64,000 nt of DNA from Brevinematales bacterium (lineage in GTDB: Bacteria; Spirochaetota; Brevinematia; Brevinematales; GWF1-51-8), in contig JAGVBZ010000025.1 in assembly GCA_020059465.1 (NCBI GenBank), forward strand, positions 66,913 to 130,912, read 5' to 3'. Positions 26,283 through 35,235 of the stretch are shown here, piece after piece (position 1 is the first letter of the stretch; each line of letters starts with the position of its first letter). The position numbers and the translations under genes are program-made. The notes below the pieces were generated by a model. It had not been told where the DNA came from. It worked only from the letters and a program-made list of their open reading frames with translations, and ran no database searches.

Positions 26283-27154
26283 TCAACCGGGGTGCCCGAC
26301 TTGCGGGTGTAATCCTTGAACGCATCTACCAGCTTCCTGGTCAATACGCCGGGCGCGCCGTCACCGATAATACGGCCGTCGACACTAATCACCGGGACGA
26401 CTTCAGCGGCGGTGCCGGTCAGGAAGCATTCGTCCGACGTGTATACTTCGGCGCGGGTGAACATTTTCTCGACAGTCTTTATACCCATCCCGGCCGCCAG
26501 TTCGATCACTGTGGACATGGTGATGCCCGGGAGAGAGCCCGCGTAGACCGGCGGAGTATAGATTACCCCGTTACGGATAATAAAAATGTTATCGCCGGTG
26601 CACTCCGCGACATACCCGTCATGATTGAGCATGATCGCTTCTTCGGCGCCGGCATTCTTAGCTTCGATCTTCGCCATAATATTATTCAGGTAGTTCAGCG
26701 ATTTTATCATCGGGTTGAGCGCTTCCGGGATATTCCGGCGGGTAGCCACCGTCACGATCGGCATACCGTTGTCGTACAACTCCTGCGGGTAAAGCTGCAA
26801 AGTATCGACAATGATAAATATATTGGGATTGCTGCATCTCCACGGCGCGAGGCCGAGCGCGCCCGATCCGCGTGTGACCACCGGGCGGATGTACCCGTTC
26901 GCCAAACCGCTTTCACGGCAGCTCAGGAGTACCGCCTTTTTCAGCTCGTCCTTCGAGATAGGAATTTCGAGCATGATTATTTTCGCTGAATTGAACAGGC
27001 GGTCGATGTGCTCGTCGAGCTTGAAGACCTTGCGGTCATAAAAACGAATCCCTTCGAATACGCCGTCGCCGTATAAAATTCCGTGGTCGAATACCGATAT
27101 CGCGGCCTTCTCACGTTCGACTAATTGGCCGTTGAGCCACACCCATTTTGACAT
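26279..27154 (-). CDS. ilvE: Branched-chain amino acid aminotransferase
   Basis: 291-residue fold-type IV PLP enzyme that interconverts valine, leucine and isoleucine with their keto acids. VFDHGILYGDGVFEGIRFYD near residue 22, the PLP lysine in MIKSLNYLNNIMAK near 157, AEEAIMLNHDGYVAECTGDNIFII and the SLPGITMSTVIELA segment are diagnostic of the family. A D-amino-acid aminotransferase is the nearest alternative, but the GYVAECTGDNIF and GTAAEVVPV motifs favour IlvE. AGGAG precedes the ATG. The four-base overlap with ispE indicates coupling. Confidence 0.9.
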   Translation of the reverse strand: MSKWVWLNGQLVEREKAAISVFDHGILYGDGVFEGIRFYDRKVFKLDEHIDRLFNSAKIIMLEIPISKDELKKAVLLSCRESGLANGYIRPVVTRGSGALGLAPWRCSNPNIFIIVDTLQLYPQELYDNGMPIVTVATRRNIPEALNPMIKSLNYLNNIMAKIEAKNAGAEEAIMLNHDGYVAECTGDNIFIIRNGVIYTPPVYAGSLPGITMSTVIELAAGMGIKTVEKMFTRAEVYTSDECFLTGTAAEVVPVISVDGRIIGDGAPGVLTRKLVDAFKDYTRKSGTPVE

Positions 27155-27224
27155 AAAAGACTCCTATTACAAAGAATAATAAATATATGATTGATTACCG
27201 ATTTCTTCGCTTCTTCAGTATATT

Positions 27225-27445
27225 CACACTCCGGCATCCAGTTCAGTAACAACCGGGACAAGCGCTCACACTTCGGCAGGCTCAGTGTGACAGACGCCCC
27301 GTCATCCCGAGCTTGTCGAGGGACAAGCGCTCTGTGTGACAGACACCCCGTCATCCCGAGCTTGTCGAGGGACAAATGCCGCTCACACTTCGGCATCCCG
27401 TTCAGCAATCGGGACAAGCGCTCAGTGTGACACACATCCCGCCAT
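27225..27445. repeat. Cluster of dispersed repeats of the CCGTCATCCCGAGCTTGTCG type
   Basis: Two near-identical units beginning CCCCGTCATCCCGAGCTTGT start at 27297 and 27346, 49 bases apart. They are flanked by further degenerate copies containing GGGACAAGCGCTC and CACTTCGGCA. The cluster fills most of the gap between ilvE and the ABC ATPase gene. No gene is seen here; the open frames are by-products of the repeats. Confidence 0.8.
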
Positions 27446-27469
27446 ATCGGGAATAGCGTGCGCAGCACA

Positions 27470-28135
27470 CTACTTCAGTTCAATTACCTTGTCGCATTTA
27501 TTCGCGATATCCGGATTGTGTGTGGCGATCACAAAGGTCTTATTAAAATCGAGCTTCAGCCGCCAAAGGAGATCCTCCACCGCGCCCGCGTTCCTGCGGT
27601 CGAGACTTCCGGTAGGCTCGTCGGCGAAAACCACGACGGGATCGTTGGCAAGCGCCCGCGCTATCGCGATACGCTGTCGTTCCCCGCCGGATAACTGGTC
27701 CGGGAAATGATACGCGCGGTTCTTCAGGCCGATGGTATCGAGCATATCCCATACCTTTTTTAACCGGGCGCTGTCCAGCCTGACTCCCGCTATACGGAGC
27801 GGAAGCAGAATATTATCGAGCGCGTGGAAATCCTGCAGCAGATAATGGTGCTGGAAGATAAAGCCAACGTTCTTATTGCGGAATATCGCAAGTTCGCGTT
27901 CGTCCATTGTATCGATGCGCTGGTTGTCGAACAGGATGGAACCTTCCGACGGATTATCGAGGCCGCTCAGGATATTCAGGAGCGTTGTCTTTCCGCGCCC
28001 GCTTTCGCCGATGATCGCTACAGCGGTACCGCGTTCGATATCGACGCTCGTCTTATCGAATACCATCACCTCATCGACCAGAGTTTTATATGTTTTACTG
28101 ATATCCGTCGCGCGGATCAATAATTCGTCAGTCAT
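27470..28135 (-). CDS. lolD: Lipoprotein-releasing system ATP-binding protein
   Basis: 221-residue ABC ATPase of the MacB/LolD group, which powers release of lipoproteins from the inner membrane. Walker A reads GESGRGKTTLLN near residue 38, signature LSGGERQRIAIARAL near 143, Walker B VVFADEPTGSLD near 163 and the switch histidine in IATHNPDIA. The start chosen has GGAGG nine bases upstream and overlaps the permease gene by eight bases; the longer frame to 28195 overlaps it further and has no support. The FtsX-type permease directly upstream is its obvious partner. Confidence 0.88.
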   Translation of the reverse strand: MTDELLIRATDISKTYKTLVDEVMVFDKTSVDIERGTAVAIIGESGRGKTTLLNILSGLDNPSEGSILFDNQRIDTMDERELAIFRNKNVGFIFQHHYLLQDFHALDNILLPLRIAGVRLDSARLKKVWDMLDTIGLKNRAYHFPDQLSGGERQRIAIARALANDPVVVFADEPTGSLDRRNAGAVEDLLWRLKLDFNKTFVIATHNPDIANKCDKVIELK

Positions 28136-29408
28136 TCCGAAGTACCTCCACCGGGCGCATCCTCCCCGCTTTCCACGCCGGGAATACGACCGCAAGTGTG
28201 CTGATTGTCACACCGAGAAGCATGGTGAATACCAGATCGCTGAACTCAGTCTTGATCGGGAAACCGGATATATAATATACCGTGCTGTTGAAAAATTCAT
28301 AATGCGCCGGATGCGGTACCGGAGTAAATATCATAGCGATATAATATCCTGACAGGTTGACAAAATCGATAATATATTCGATCGCGTGAAGGATATCGTT
28401 CAGGGCAATCGTAATGATCATGCCGAGCAGAATGCCGAGGAAACTGCCGATGACCCCGAGAAAAAAGCCGTCGAAAAGGAACACATGCATCGCGTCTCCC
28501 GGCTTCAACCCCATCGCCTTCAAGATGCCTATTTCCTCTTTCTTATCGAGCACCATAGCGATCATAGTCGATAGGATATTGAAGAAGACCACCGCGAAGA
28601 AGAAAAACAATATAATTTCCATCAACAGCTTTTCATTATCGAGCGCGACCAGATTATTCCGGTTCAGCTGTTTCCATGTCCATTTCGTGAACGGGCAGAC
28701 CTCGGAGATCGGGGCGGAGTACTTTTCGACCTCGTACGGGTCTTTTACCGTGACCGCAAGACCGTAAGCCGAATCCGCCATTCCCATGATCGCCTGAGCT
28801 TCCTCGAACGAGATAAACGACAGCGTGGAATCGTAATCCGCATAACCTGCCGTGAATATTCCCGATACCTTAAATTTATATTTTACGGGCATCAGATCGG
28901 AGAAAAGGATGAGGTAAACATAACCTCCTACCGCGGCGCCGATATTCATCGCAAGATTATTCCCGATGACAATGGAATGGGGGCTATTGAGGTCGAAGCT
29001 CCCCTCTGTTATATAAAAACTTTTCGCAAAATTGTCGTCCTTTGCGTAATAATCAGCAGGAATCGCCTTGACGAACGAGCCCCAGTCGCGCAGGGCGCCT
29101 TTTAACAAGCCCTGAATATCGAAATACGGTATGACACGCTCGACCCCGTCTATCATCGATATCTGGTCGATGTATTTCCGGTACGATGGAATACCTTCAT
29201 CCGAGCCGATTATTGTGATATGCGCGTCGCGGGACATCAGCTTGTCTTTGAAATTCGAGTGGAATCCGTTTGCCCCGGACAGGATAACAACGGACGCAGT
29301 GCTGCTGAACATCACAGTGAGGAACGCGATAGTCGCGATACGCGATATACCCCTGTCGCTGGCTTTGAATTTTAAGTACTTTGCGGCGAGATAAAGAATG
29401 ATATTCAT
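28128..29408 (-). CDS. lolC: LolC/LolE family lipoprotein-releasing permease
   Basis: 426-residue inner-membrane protein of the FtsX/MacB-permease type. One N-terminal helix (about 20-45) is followed by a large periplasmic domain (about 46-265) and three C-terminal helices (270-295, 318-342 and about 390-412), with the RPVEVLRND end shared by the LolCE family. The start MNIILYLAAKYLKFKASDRGISR is typical. With a single permease gene next to lolD, the transporter may be a homodimer here, or a second permease is elsewhere. Confidence 0.86.
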   Translation of the reverse strand: MNIILYLAAKYLKFKASDRGISRIATIAFLTVMFSSTASVVILSGANGFHSNFKDKLMSRDAHITIIGSDEGIPSYRKYIDQISMIDGVERVIPYFDIQGLLKGALRDWGSFVKAIPADYYAKDDNFAKSFYITEGSFDLNSPHSIVIGNNLAMNIGAAVGGYVYLILFSDLMPVKYKFKVSGIFTAGYADYDSTLSFISFEEAQAIMGMADSAYGLAVTVKDPYEVEKYSAPISEVCPFTKWTWKQLNRNNLVALDNEKLLMEIILFFFFAVVFFNILSTMIAMVLDKKEEIGILKAMGLKPGDAMHVFLFDGFFLGVIGSFLGILLGMIITIALNDILHAIEYIIDFVNLSGYYIAMIFTPVPHPAHYEFFNSTVYYISGFPIKTEFSDLVFTMLLGVTISTLAVVFPAWKAGRMRPVEVLRND

Positions 29409-29458
29409 TTAAGAAGTCCTTTTTGCATTCCGATAAACACACTATCTAAAAGTTTATT

Positions 29459-29487
29459 ATTATAGAATAAGACGGCAATTATGTAAA
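29459..29487 (-). promoter_or_regulatory. Predicted sigma-70 promoter of the lolC-lolD operon
   Basis: On the minus strand TTTACA (29482-29487) and TATAAT (29459-29464) are 17 bases apart, about 50 bases before the lolC ATG. Confidence 0.6.
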
Positions 29488-29524
29488 AAAAACAGGTTAT
29501 TCCATCGAAAAAGACGGAAAAAAG

Positions 29525-29553
29525 TTGTAAAGGAACGATTTTAAAGTTAAAAT
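29525..29553 (+). promoter_or_regulatory. Predicted promoter of the tail-anchored protein gene
   Basis: TTGTAA (29525-29530) and TAAAAT (29548-29553) are 17 bases apart and lie about 55 bases before the ATG at 29607. Confidence 0.45.
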
Positions 29554-29606
29554 ATAGAGGAATTTGCCGTTGAAGGATTCAATTGTCCCGAGGAAGAGAG
29601 GATGCC

Positions 29607-30641
29607 ATGGAAGTGGATTTTAAAACCGACGCAACATTTACGATTATCAAAGGCCGATTTAAAGCGCCGGCATCCAGTTCATTCGGACTGTTCATTATAC
29701 TCATGGATAACGTCACCAAAAACGTAGACCGCTACGACATCATCGCCTCGCATTTCAGCACCGTCTATGAAAACAGTATTAATATGCCGTGGAACGAGAT
29801 GGAAGACCTGATCGCAAAAATGAAATGGAAGGGCGAGTTTGCGACCAACCTGACGCACGATATACAGGCGACATTCGAGGACCTTTTCGAGCCGGGCACC
29901 GGCCGCGGCATCGATATATGGCATGCGATAAAAAAATCCCAGATTAACAAAGCCTGCGCAATCATCGAAGAATACCTGATGCGTCCTACCGGCGATAAAA
30001 ATATAAAAATCGAAATAGGCGTAGAGACTATTAATTCCGGCGATCTGGAGGAGGTCAAAAAAGCCCGTCAGAGCACATCCGGACAACAGGGAGTCGGCGA
30101 AGCCATCGCGGCAGTAACCACTCAAGACGACAACCTCAACCTCGGAGATTCCGCAGTAGTTCTCGATGTATCCCTTGTGCTCGCGCCTATCAACGGGATT
30201 TCTCTGCTCGAACTCACCGAAGGCGATAAGATACTCGTTAAGATCAGCGAAGAGACCAGCAGGGGTCAGTATTTTATTGATCTTTTAGACGCCAGCCGCG
30301 ACCATGAAGTCATACCGATTCCCGCGTCTGTAGTAAAAGTGACGGCAGAGGGAAAATATTACACCCTTTTGGTCAATATCGGTCCCGGCGTTTACGGTAA
30401 GTCTATACAGGAAGATAATCTGAAGGTTAAGAAGTACGATCCCGCGCGCGATACCCGTAAGCCGAAAACCGCAAAGATGGAACTGATGAAAATGCAGAGC
30501 CAGATGGACGCCGCCGCGGATCCCACTATGCTCAATCCGCAGGACGCAAAGACCAAAAAAGAGCCCAATCTCGTCCTGTTCCTCGCAATAGGCGGTTTCG
30601 CGCTCCTCGTTCTTCTTATTCTAATCATTCTATTCTCATAG
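29607..30641 (+). CDS. Unknown tail-anchored protein
   Basis: 344-residue protein with no signal peptide and a single C-terminal membrane helix (LVLFLAIGGFALLVLLILIILFS), so the bulk faces the cytoplasm. The N-terminal 100 or so residues are mixed alpha/beta; the middle has an acidic/glutamine linker near 150-170, then a beta-rich domain (about 175-275) with LTEGDKILVKISEETSRGQYFIDLL. A basic, methionine-rich stretch precedes the membrane helix. The ATG at 29607 follows AGGAAGAGAGGA; an upstream TTG at 29583 is less likely. I do not recognise the family. It is alone between two transcription units, ended by a hairpin at 30669-30712. Confidence 0.7.
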   Translation: MEVDFKTDATFTIIKGRFKAPASSSFGLFIILMDNVTKNVDRYDIIASHFSTVYENSINMPWNEMEDLIAKMKWKGEFATNLTHDIQATFEDLFEPGTGRGIDIWHAIKKSQINKACAIIEEYLMRPTGDKNIKIEIGVETINSGDLEEVKKARQSTSGQQGVGEAIAAVTTQDDNLNLGDSAVVLDVSLVLAPINGISLLELTEGDKILVKISEETSRGQYFIDLLDASRDHEVIPIPASVVKVTAEGKYYTLLVNIGPGVYGKSIQEDNLKVKKYDPARDTRKPKTAKMELMKMQSQMDAAADPTMLNPQDAKTKKEPNLVLFLAIGGFALLVLLILIILFS

Positions 30642-30668
30642 CAACGTTCTGTTACTTATATAAAAAGA

Positions 30669-30712
30669 AAGAACCCGCATTTCAAAGGATTGCCTTTACT
30701 ATGCGGGTTCTT
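30669..30712. terminator. Bidirectional terminator hairpin
   Basis: AAGAACCCGCAT (30669-30680) and ATGCGGGTTCTT (30701-30712) form a perfect 12-pair stem with a 20-base loop between two converging genes. There is no long T-run on either side. Confidence 0.7.
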
Positions 30713-30725
30713 GGTCTATGGTCGT

Positions 30726-32207
30726 CTACTTCTGCATCAGTTTATCGTAGAGGTCATTATAGTTTTGAATAGCTTTCTTCCACGACCAATCCTCTTTCAT
30801 GGCGTTTTCCATCATCTTTCGCCATTTATCCGCGGAACTGCGGAATAAATCGATCGCTTTCTTCAGCACACCTATCAGTTCTTCGGGATTATAATTCTTG
30901 AATACAAATCCCGTCTTACCGTCCTTAACAGTATCTGCCAAACCTCCGGTATTCCGAACGACAGGGATTGTGCCGTATGCAAGACTGTACAGCTGATTGA
31001 GGCCGCAGGGTTCGAAACGCGACGGCATCAGGTAAATATCCGCCGCCGCCTCGATATAATGCGATTTCGGAATATCGAAGCCGATATCGACAATCATCTT
31101 ATCGGGATAGGTGCTTTTCACCGTCTTCAGACGGTTCTCGTATTCGTACTTACCGGTTCCTAAAACAGTAAAATAGATATCTTCCTTGAAGAGTTGTTCG
31201 ATGATCTCGAAAATAATGTCCCATCCCTTCTGGTCGACCAGCCGAGAAATAATGCCGATCAGGGGTTTCGATACATCGGGTTTCTTGATCCCGTTCTCAG
31301 TGAGATATTTCAATTTTATCTGCTGTTTCTTATCGAGACTATTGACGTCATAATTGAGGGCGAAATGCTCCTTCAGATAAACATCGACAGAAGGATGCCA
31401 TTCCGTATAATCCACCCCGTTGAAGATGCCGTAAAGGTTTCCGTACATCGCCTTGTCGGACATCACGCCCTCGAGCCCGTTGCCGAACTCCGGAGATTGA
31501 ATCTCCCGCGCGTAAGTCTCGCTGACAGTGGTCGTGGTGTCGGAATAAACGATTCCTCCCTTCATCAGGTTGAGATGCCCGTAATATTCCAGCCCGTGGA
31601 TGGTAAAGTACTTCCAGTCAAGCCCGGTCAGCGTAAACATTTCTACAGGGAAAATTCCCTGATAGGCGAGATTATGTATAGTGAAAATGCATTTCGTCAT
31701 ACGATAGAACGAATCGGCTTTGTAATCGGTACGGAGATAGACTGGGATCAGTCCGGTCTGCCAGTCGTGGGCATGGATAATATCGGGCTGGAAACTGACT
31801 CCCTTGGCGCATTCGAGTACCGCCCGGCTGAAAAAGATAAACCGGCGGAGATTGTCGGGATAATCCTGCTTGCTCTGGGTATCGTTGTATATCCCGTCGC
31901 GCCAGAAGTATTCCGGACGGTCGATCAGGTAGTAGGTGACCCCGGCGTACTCGATCTCTTCCACACGCCCTTTTTCCTCGCGCGTATCGATAGTGATTGT
32001 GAAATCGAAATTATGCTTGACCTTGAGGCCGAGTTTCTCGATATTCTCTCCGACAATCCTGTATTTTGGGATCGCGATCCGGACATCGATGCCTTCTTCC
32101 TTCATGATCTTACCCTGGGCGCCGACCACATCGGCCAAGCCCCCGACTTTCGCGAAAGGAACCGCCTCGCTTGCAACCAGTAGCACTTTAATTTTGTTTT
32201 TCGCCAT
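30726..32207 (-). CDS. glgA: Glycogen synthase (ADP-glucose type)
   Basis: 493-residue GT5 glycosyltransferase that extends alpha-1,4-glucan from ADP-glucose. The N-terminal VASEAVPFAKVGGLADVVG carries the KxGGL sugar-nucleotide motif. HAHDWQTGLIPVYL, FTIHNLAYQGIFP and GIFNGVDYTEWHP are all characteristic, and the C-terminal MPSRFEPCGLNQLYSLAYGTIPVVRNTGGLADTV region holds the catalytic glutamate loop. The ATG at 32207 follows GGAGGGAAC. No glgB, glgC or glgP is adjacent. It ends 14 bases beyond the convergent terminator. Confidence 0.94.
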   Translation of the reverse strand: MAKNKIKVLLVASEAVPFAKVGGLADVVGAQGKIMKEEGIDVRIAIPKYRIVGENIEKLGLKVKHNFDFTITIDTREEKGRVEEIEYAGVTYYLIDRPEYFWRDGIYNDTQSKQDYPDNLRRFIFFSRAVLECAKGVSFQPDIIHAHDWQTGLIPVYLRTDYKADSFYRMTKCIFTIHNLAYQGIFPVEMFTLTGLDWKYFTIHGLEYYGHLNLMKGGIVYSDTTTTVSETYAREIQSPEFGNGLEGVMSDKAMYGNLYGIFNGVDYTEWHPSVDVYLKEHFALNYDVNSLDKKQQIKLKYLTENGIKKPDVSKPLIGIISRLVDQKGWDIIFEIIEQLFKEDIYFTVLGTGKYEYENRLKTVKSTYPDKMIVDIGFDIPKSHYIEAAADIYLMPSRFEPCGLNQLYSLAYGTIPVVRNTGGLADTVKDGKTGFVFKNYNPEELIGVLKKAIDLFRSSADKWRKMMENAMKEDWSWKKAIQNYNDLYDKLMQK

Positions 32208-32323
32208 TGTTCCCTCCATGAATCACACACACTTATAGATTAAAGAATATCCTATAAAATTTCAAGCATTCCATAGAAAATAAATAATTTCTTTCTTCCA
32301 ATCCCCCCGGAAGCGCCCGGAAT

Positions 32324-35134
32324 CTATTGCACCAATGATAATATAACGTTTATCCGCTCGTCAAACTGTTTTTTCCATTCCTCAATTCCCCCGAATCCCA
32401 GCCGCGCGGCGATCTTCCCGCACATCCGGGTATCCGAAAAATCGATTACGCTCCCCTCGCCCGTCCCGTTCATCCTCAGAATATTCTCCATGTCGCGGTA
32501 AAAACAATAGATATTATATACTTCGTCCAACCCGAGAAGTTTCAGGTTATCCGCGGTGGAATTTACGAATTGGCGAAAATCGCGCTTCCGCAGTTCCATG
32601 AACACCGCGAAATCGATGTCCAGAAGTCCGCCGGGGTCTTTTTTCAGATTAAACATGCCCGGCTTATGATAGGCGTTGTGGATTTTTCCGCGCAGCGACT
32701 TGATCTCGGATTTATCGCCCTTTTTATTGCCGGAGAGCACAAATTCCCGCATTCCAGCGGCCAAACGTTCCCGGGCGCCCCCATCGGGACATACCACCGG
32801 GCGGGCCTTGACATACGCGGCTTTCTCCCAGAATTCCCCCTTTGTACGCATATATTCGAAGAAACCCGCTTCGTCGATCGTAATCGCGGAATTCCGCCCG
32901 TACGGCCGCAGCCGCGCGTCCATCGGTATGATCTTTTCGAGGAATGTCATCAGCTCCGGGACAAAATCCGTGTAGATTTCGCTATTTCCCGGCGCGTCGT
33001 GATATACGAAAAATACGTCGGCGTCGGAACCTACCGCGATCTCGCGGCTTCCGAGGCGCCCCACCCCGATGACCGACTGGTTTCGCGCCTTCTCCCCGCC
33101 CAGATGCGAATAAGCCTTCCCGATAATAAACTCCGCCGCGCCGGTCAGTATCTCGCCGGTCTCCGCGGAATTTAGCGCCCGCCCGAACTCGCGGATTACG
33201 GTGCGGAAAAAGACCGCCGCCTTCAGGTGATACAGCGCCCGTTTTACATCCCCGGAATAAGTCTCCATCATCCATCCGTACGCAACAGGCAGTTCTTCGG
33301 TGGTTTCGAGCGCCTCCGGGTCGATAAAGAGGTCGAGTATGCCGGGAAACTCGCCGAGTATCCCTGTGAGGTAGTCGCTCTCCGCGACCGCGTCCAGCAG
33401 TATCAGACGGAACTGTGGGTCGAAACGGATCAGGTTGAGAAAGGTCGATACCGCGCCGTAGCTCTGGATGACCGAAAACAGGTTGAATACCTTCTTATCC
33501 GGGAACGGGTGATCCTTCACGCCCTGCAGAATATTATTCAGCGCGAGAGAGAGGGCGGTACGGATACGCGGCGAGAGATTCGCGAGATATTTGAAATAAT
33601 TCAGCACGCTCCGGGGGTCCTCGAAACGGTAGTCCGCGATCAGTCCGAGCGCGTAATTCTCCTCGATCTCGGGATTGAGAATTATCTCGCTTACCGGCGC
33701 GATTTCTCCGTGCCCGAACACCCGTGAGAATGTATCGGTAAAAATATTCCGCACCTCGTCGCGCATCTCTGTATAGAAGAAACGGAACTCGCCCGCAGTA
33801 CGGTAACCCAGAAGCTGCGCGAGAAGCACGAGTTTCTGCGGATCGTCGGGAAGCTCGAATACCTGAAGGTTTTCGTATAGCTGTAGGTAATGCTCGATCC
33901 GCCGCAACAGCACATACGATTTCCGCAGGGTCTCGTATACGTCCATATTCAGTATATTCGCATGATAAAGGGTCTCGAGCGTGAGAAATATATTGGAACG
34001 TTTCAGGCGCGGCATCGACTTCCCATAGAGGAGCTGATACGCCTGTACGATGAACTCGATATCGCGTATTCCCCCGCGACCTTTTTTCACATGCCCGAGG
34101 GGGTTATCCCTGACCGAGCCGTCTATTTCGTTCTTGATGAAGATAATCGACTGGATATCGCCGATAGTCATGGTCGAACGGTATACGAACTTATCGACTG
34201 TGGCCATCACCGCGTCGCCGATAGCCTTATCTCCCGCGGAAAATCTCGCACGGATATACGCCTGCCGTTCCCATGTCCTCGCGCGGTTCGCGATATACTC
34301 CTTCATATAATCGTGGGAGACCACAAGCGGGGAACTTTCCCCCTCCGGGCGCAGCCGCATATCGATACGGAACAGATACCCGTTACGGGAATTCCGGCTC
34401 AGATCGTCGATAATCTTCCGCCCGAACTCCTGTATCCGTTCGGTGCGTTCGGCGCAGATAAAAATCAGGTCGAGGTCTGAACTGAAGTTGACCTCCTCGC
34501 TGCCGAGCTTACCGAGGCTCAGTATAGTCATATCGCATTCAGGGTACTCCCGCTTATTCCAGTGATATACAGTGTCCAGTATCATATCGTAGAGCCTGGA
34601 GAGTTTCTGCACGGTTATCTGGATCTCGTCCCTCCCGAAAAGCTCGCGGAGCGCGATCAGCAGGGTATGGCGCGATTTAAAGCTGTTCAGCGCGTCGATA
34701 AAAAGCTCGTCATGCTTATATAGATCCGACATCCGGTTCAGTTCTTCCATCAATTCCTTCTGAGTATAGTCGTAGAGAAACCCGCCCTCGAAAAGCCAGT
34801 AAACGATCGACGGTTCGCGGATAAGGATAGAGGAAAGATAGCGGGACACGCTGAAAACGCGAGTCATGACCTTCAGCAATGGGTCATTCGATACCAGTTC
34901 GCGCATAAACGAGTACGGCGAGAGAGTCTTATCGAGATACGAGGACATATTGAGCAGACAGTCGTCCGGGGAATAGCTGTTCGCGCACGCTTCGATCAGG
35001 GCTTGGACGGTATCGGGAATATCCGGCGCCTTGTCCAAAATCTCGCGGATAATATAATACGCTTTATCGGTATCGCGGTACCCGAGACCGTTCAGGTATT
35101 CTATGATATTTTCCTTGACCTCGTAAAGATTCAT
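32324..35134 (-). CDS. glnE: Glutamine synthetase adenylyltransferase/deadenylase-like protein
   Basis: 936-residue protein with the two-domain layout of GlnE, which adds and removes AMP on glutamine synthetase in response to PII. The first nucleotidyltransferase motif is LGKLGSEEVNFSSDLDLIFI near residue 205, followed by RIDMRLRPEGESSPLVVS and KGRGGIRDIEFIVQAYQLLYG. The second is GVGRLGSREIAVGSDADVFFVY near 691, with PMDARLRPYGRNSAITI and a DPGGLLDIDFAVF segment. Both aspartate pairs are kept, so both activities look possible. The ATG at 35134 has AAGGAAGG upstream; a further ATG at 35155 does not. No glnA or glnB is in the window. Confidence 0.88.
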   Translation of the reverse strand: MNLYEVKENIIEYLNGLGYRDTDKAYYIIREILDKAPDIPDTVQALIEACANSYSPDDCLLNMSSYLDKTLSPYSFMRELVSNDPLLKVMTRVFSVSRYLSSILIREPSIVYWLFEGGFLYDYTQKELMEELNRMSDLYKHDELFIDALNSFKSRHTLLIALRELFGRDEIQITVQKLSRLYDMILDTVYHWNKREYPECDMTILSLGKLGSEEVNFSSDLDLIFICAERTERIQEFGRKIIDDLSRNSRNGYLFRIDMRLRPEGESSPLVVSHDYMKEYIANRARTWERQAYIRARFSAGDKAIGDAVMATVDKFVYRSTMTIGDIQSIIFIKNEIDGSVRDNPLGHVKKGRGGIRDIEFIVQAYQLLYGKSMPRLKRSNIFLTLETLYHANILNMDVYETLRKSYVLLRRIEHYLQLYENLQVFELPDDPQKLVLLAQLLGYRTAGEFRFFYTEMRDEVRNIFTDTFSRVFGHGEIAPVSEIILNPEIEENYALGLIADYRFEDPRSVLNYFKYLANLSPRIRTALSLALNNILQGVKDHPFPDKKVFNLFSVIQSYGAVSTFLNLIRFDPQFRLILLDAVAESDYLTGILGEFPGILDLFIDPEALETTEELPVAYGWMMETYSGDVKRALYHLKAAVFFRTVIREFGRALNSAETGEILTGAAEFIIGKAYSHLGGEKARNQSVIGVGRLGSREIAVGSDADVFFVYHDAPGNSEIYTDFVPELMTFLEKIIPMDARLRPYGRNSAITIDEAGFFEYMRTKGEFWEKAAYVKARPVVCPDGGARERLAAGMREFVLSGNKKGDKSEIKSLRGKIHNAYHKPGMFNLKKDPGGLLDIDFAVFMELRKRDFRQFVNSTADNLKLLGLDEVYNIYCFYRDMENILRMNGTGEGSVIDFSDTRMCGKIAARLGFGGIEEWKKQFDERINVILSLVQ

Positions 35135-35235
35135 TCGCGCCTTCCTTATACCCATATAGTTTATTATCTCGCGTTAGTTTAATCAAAAAATTCCGCTTTT
35201 TAATGGAGTAAGATAAAATAAGAACGGGAAAAACC

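Noticed and set aside
27225-27445. CRISPR array
   Set aside because: Only two near-identical units are present with no regular spacers, no leader and no cas genes; it fits dispersed repeats.
27121-27468. A 115-codon minus-strand frame between ilvE and lolD
   Set aside because: It reads through the repeat cluster and its residues repeat with the DNA units; it overlaps the start of ilvE.
31194-32183. A 329-codon plus-strand frame opposite glgA
   Set aside because: Opposite-strand shadow caused by codon bias; GlgA motifs are complete on the other strand.
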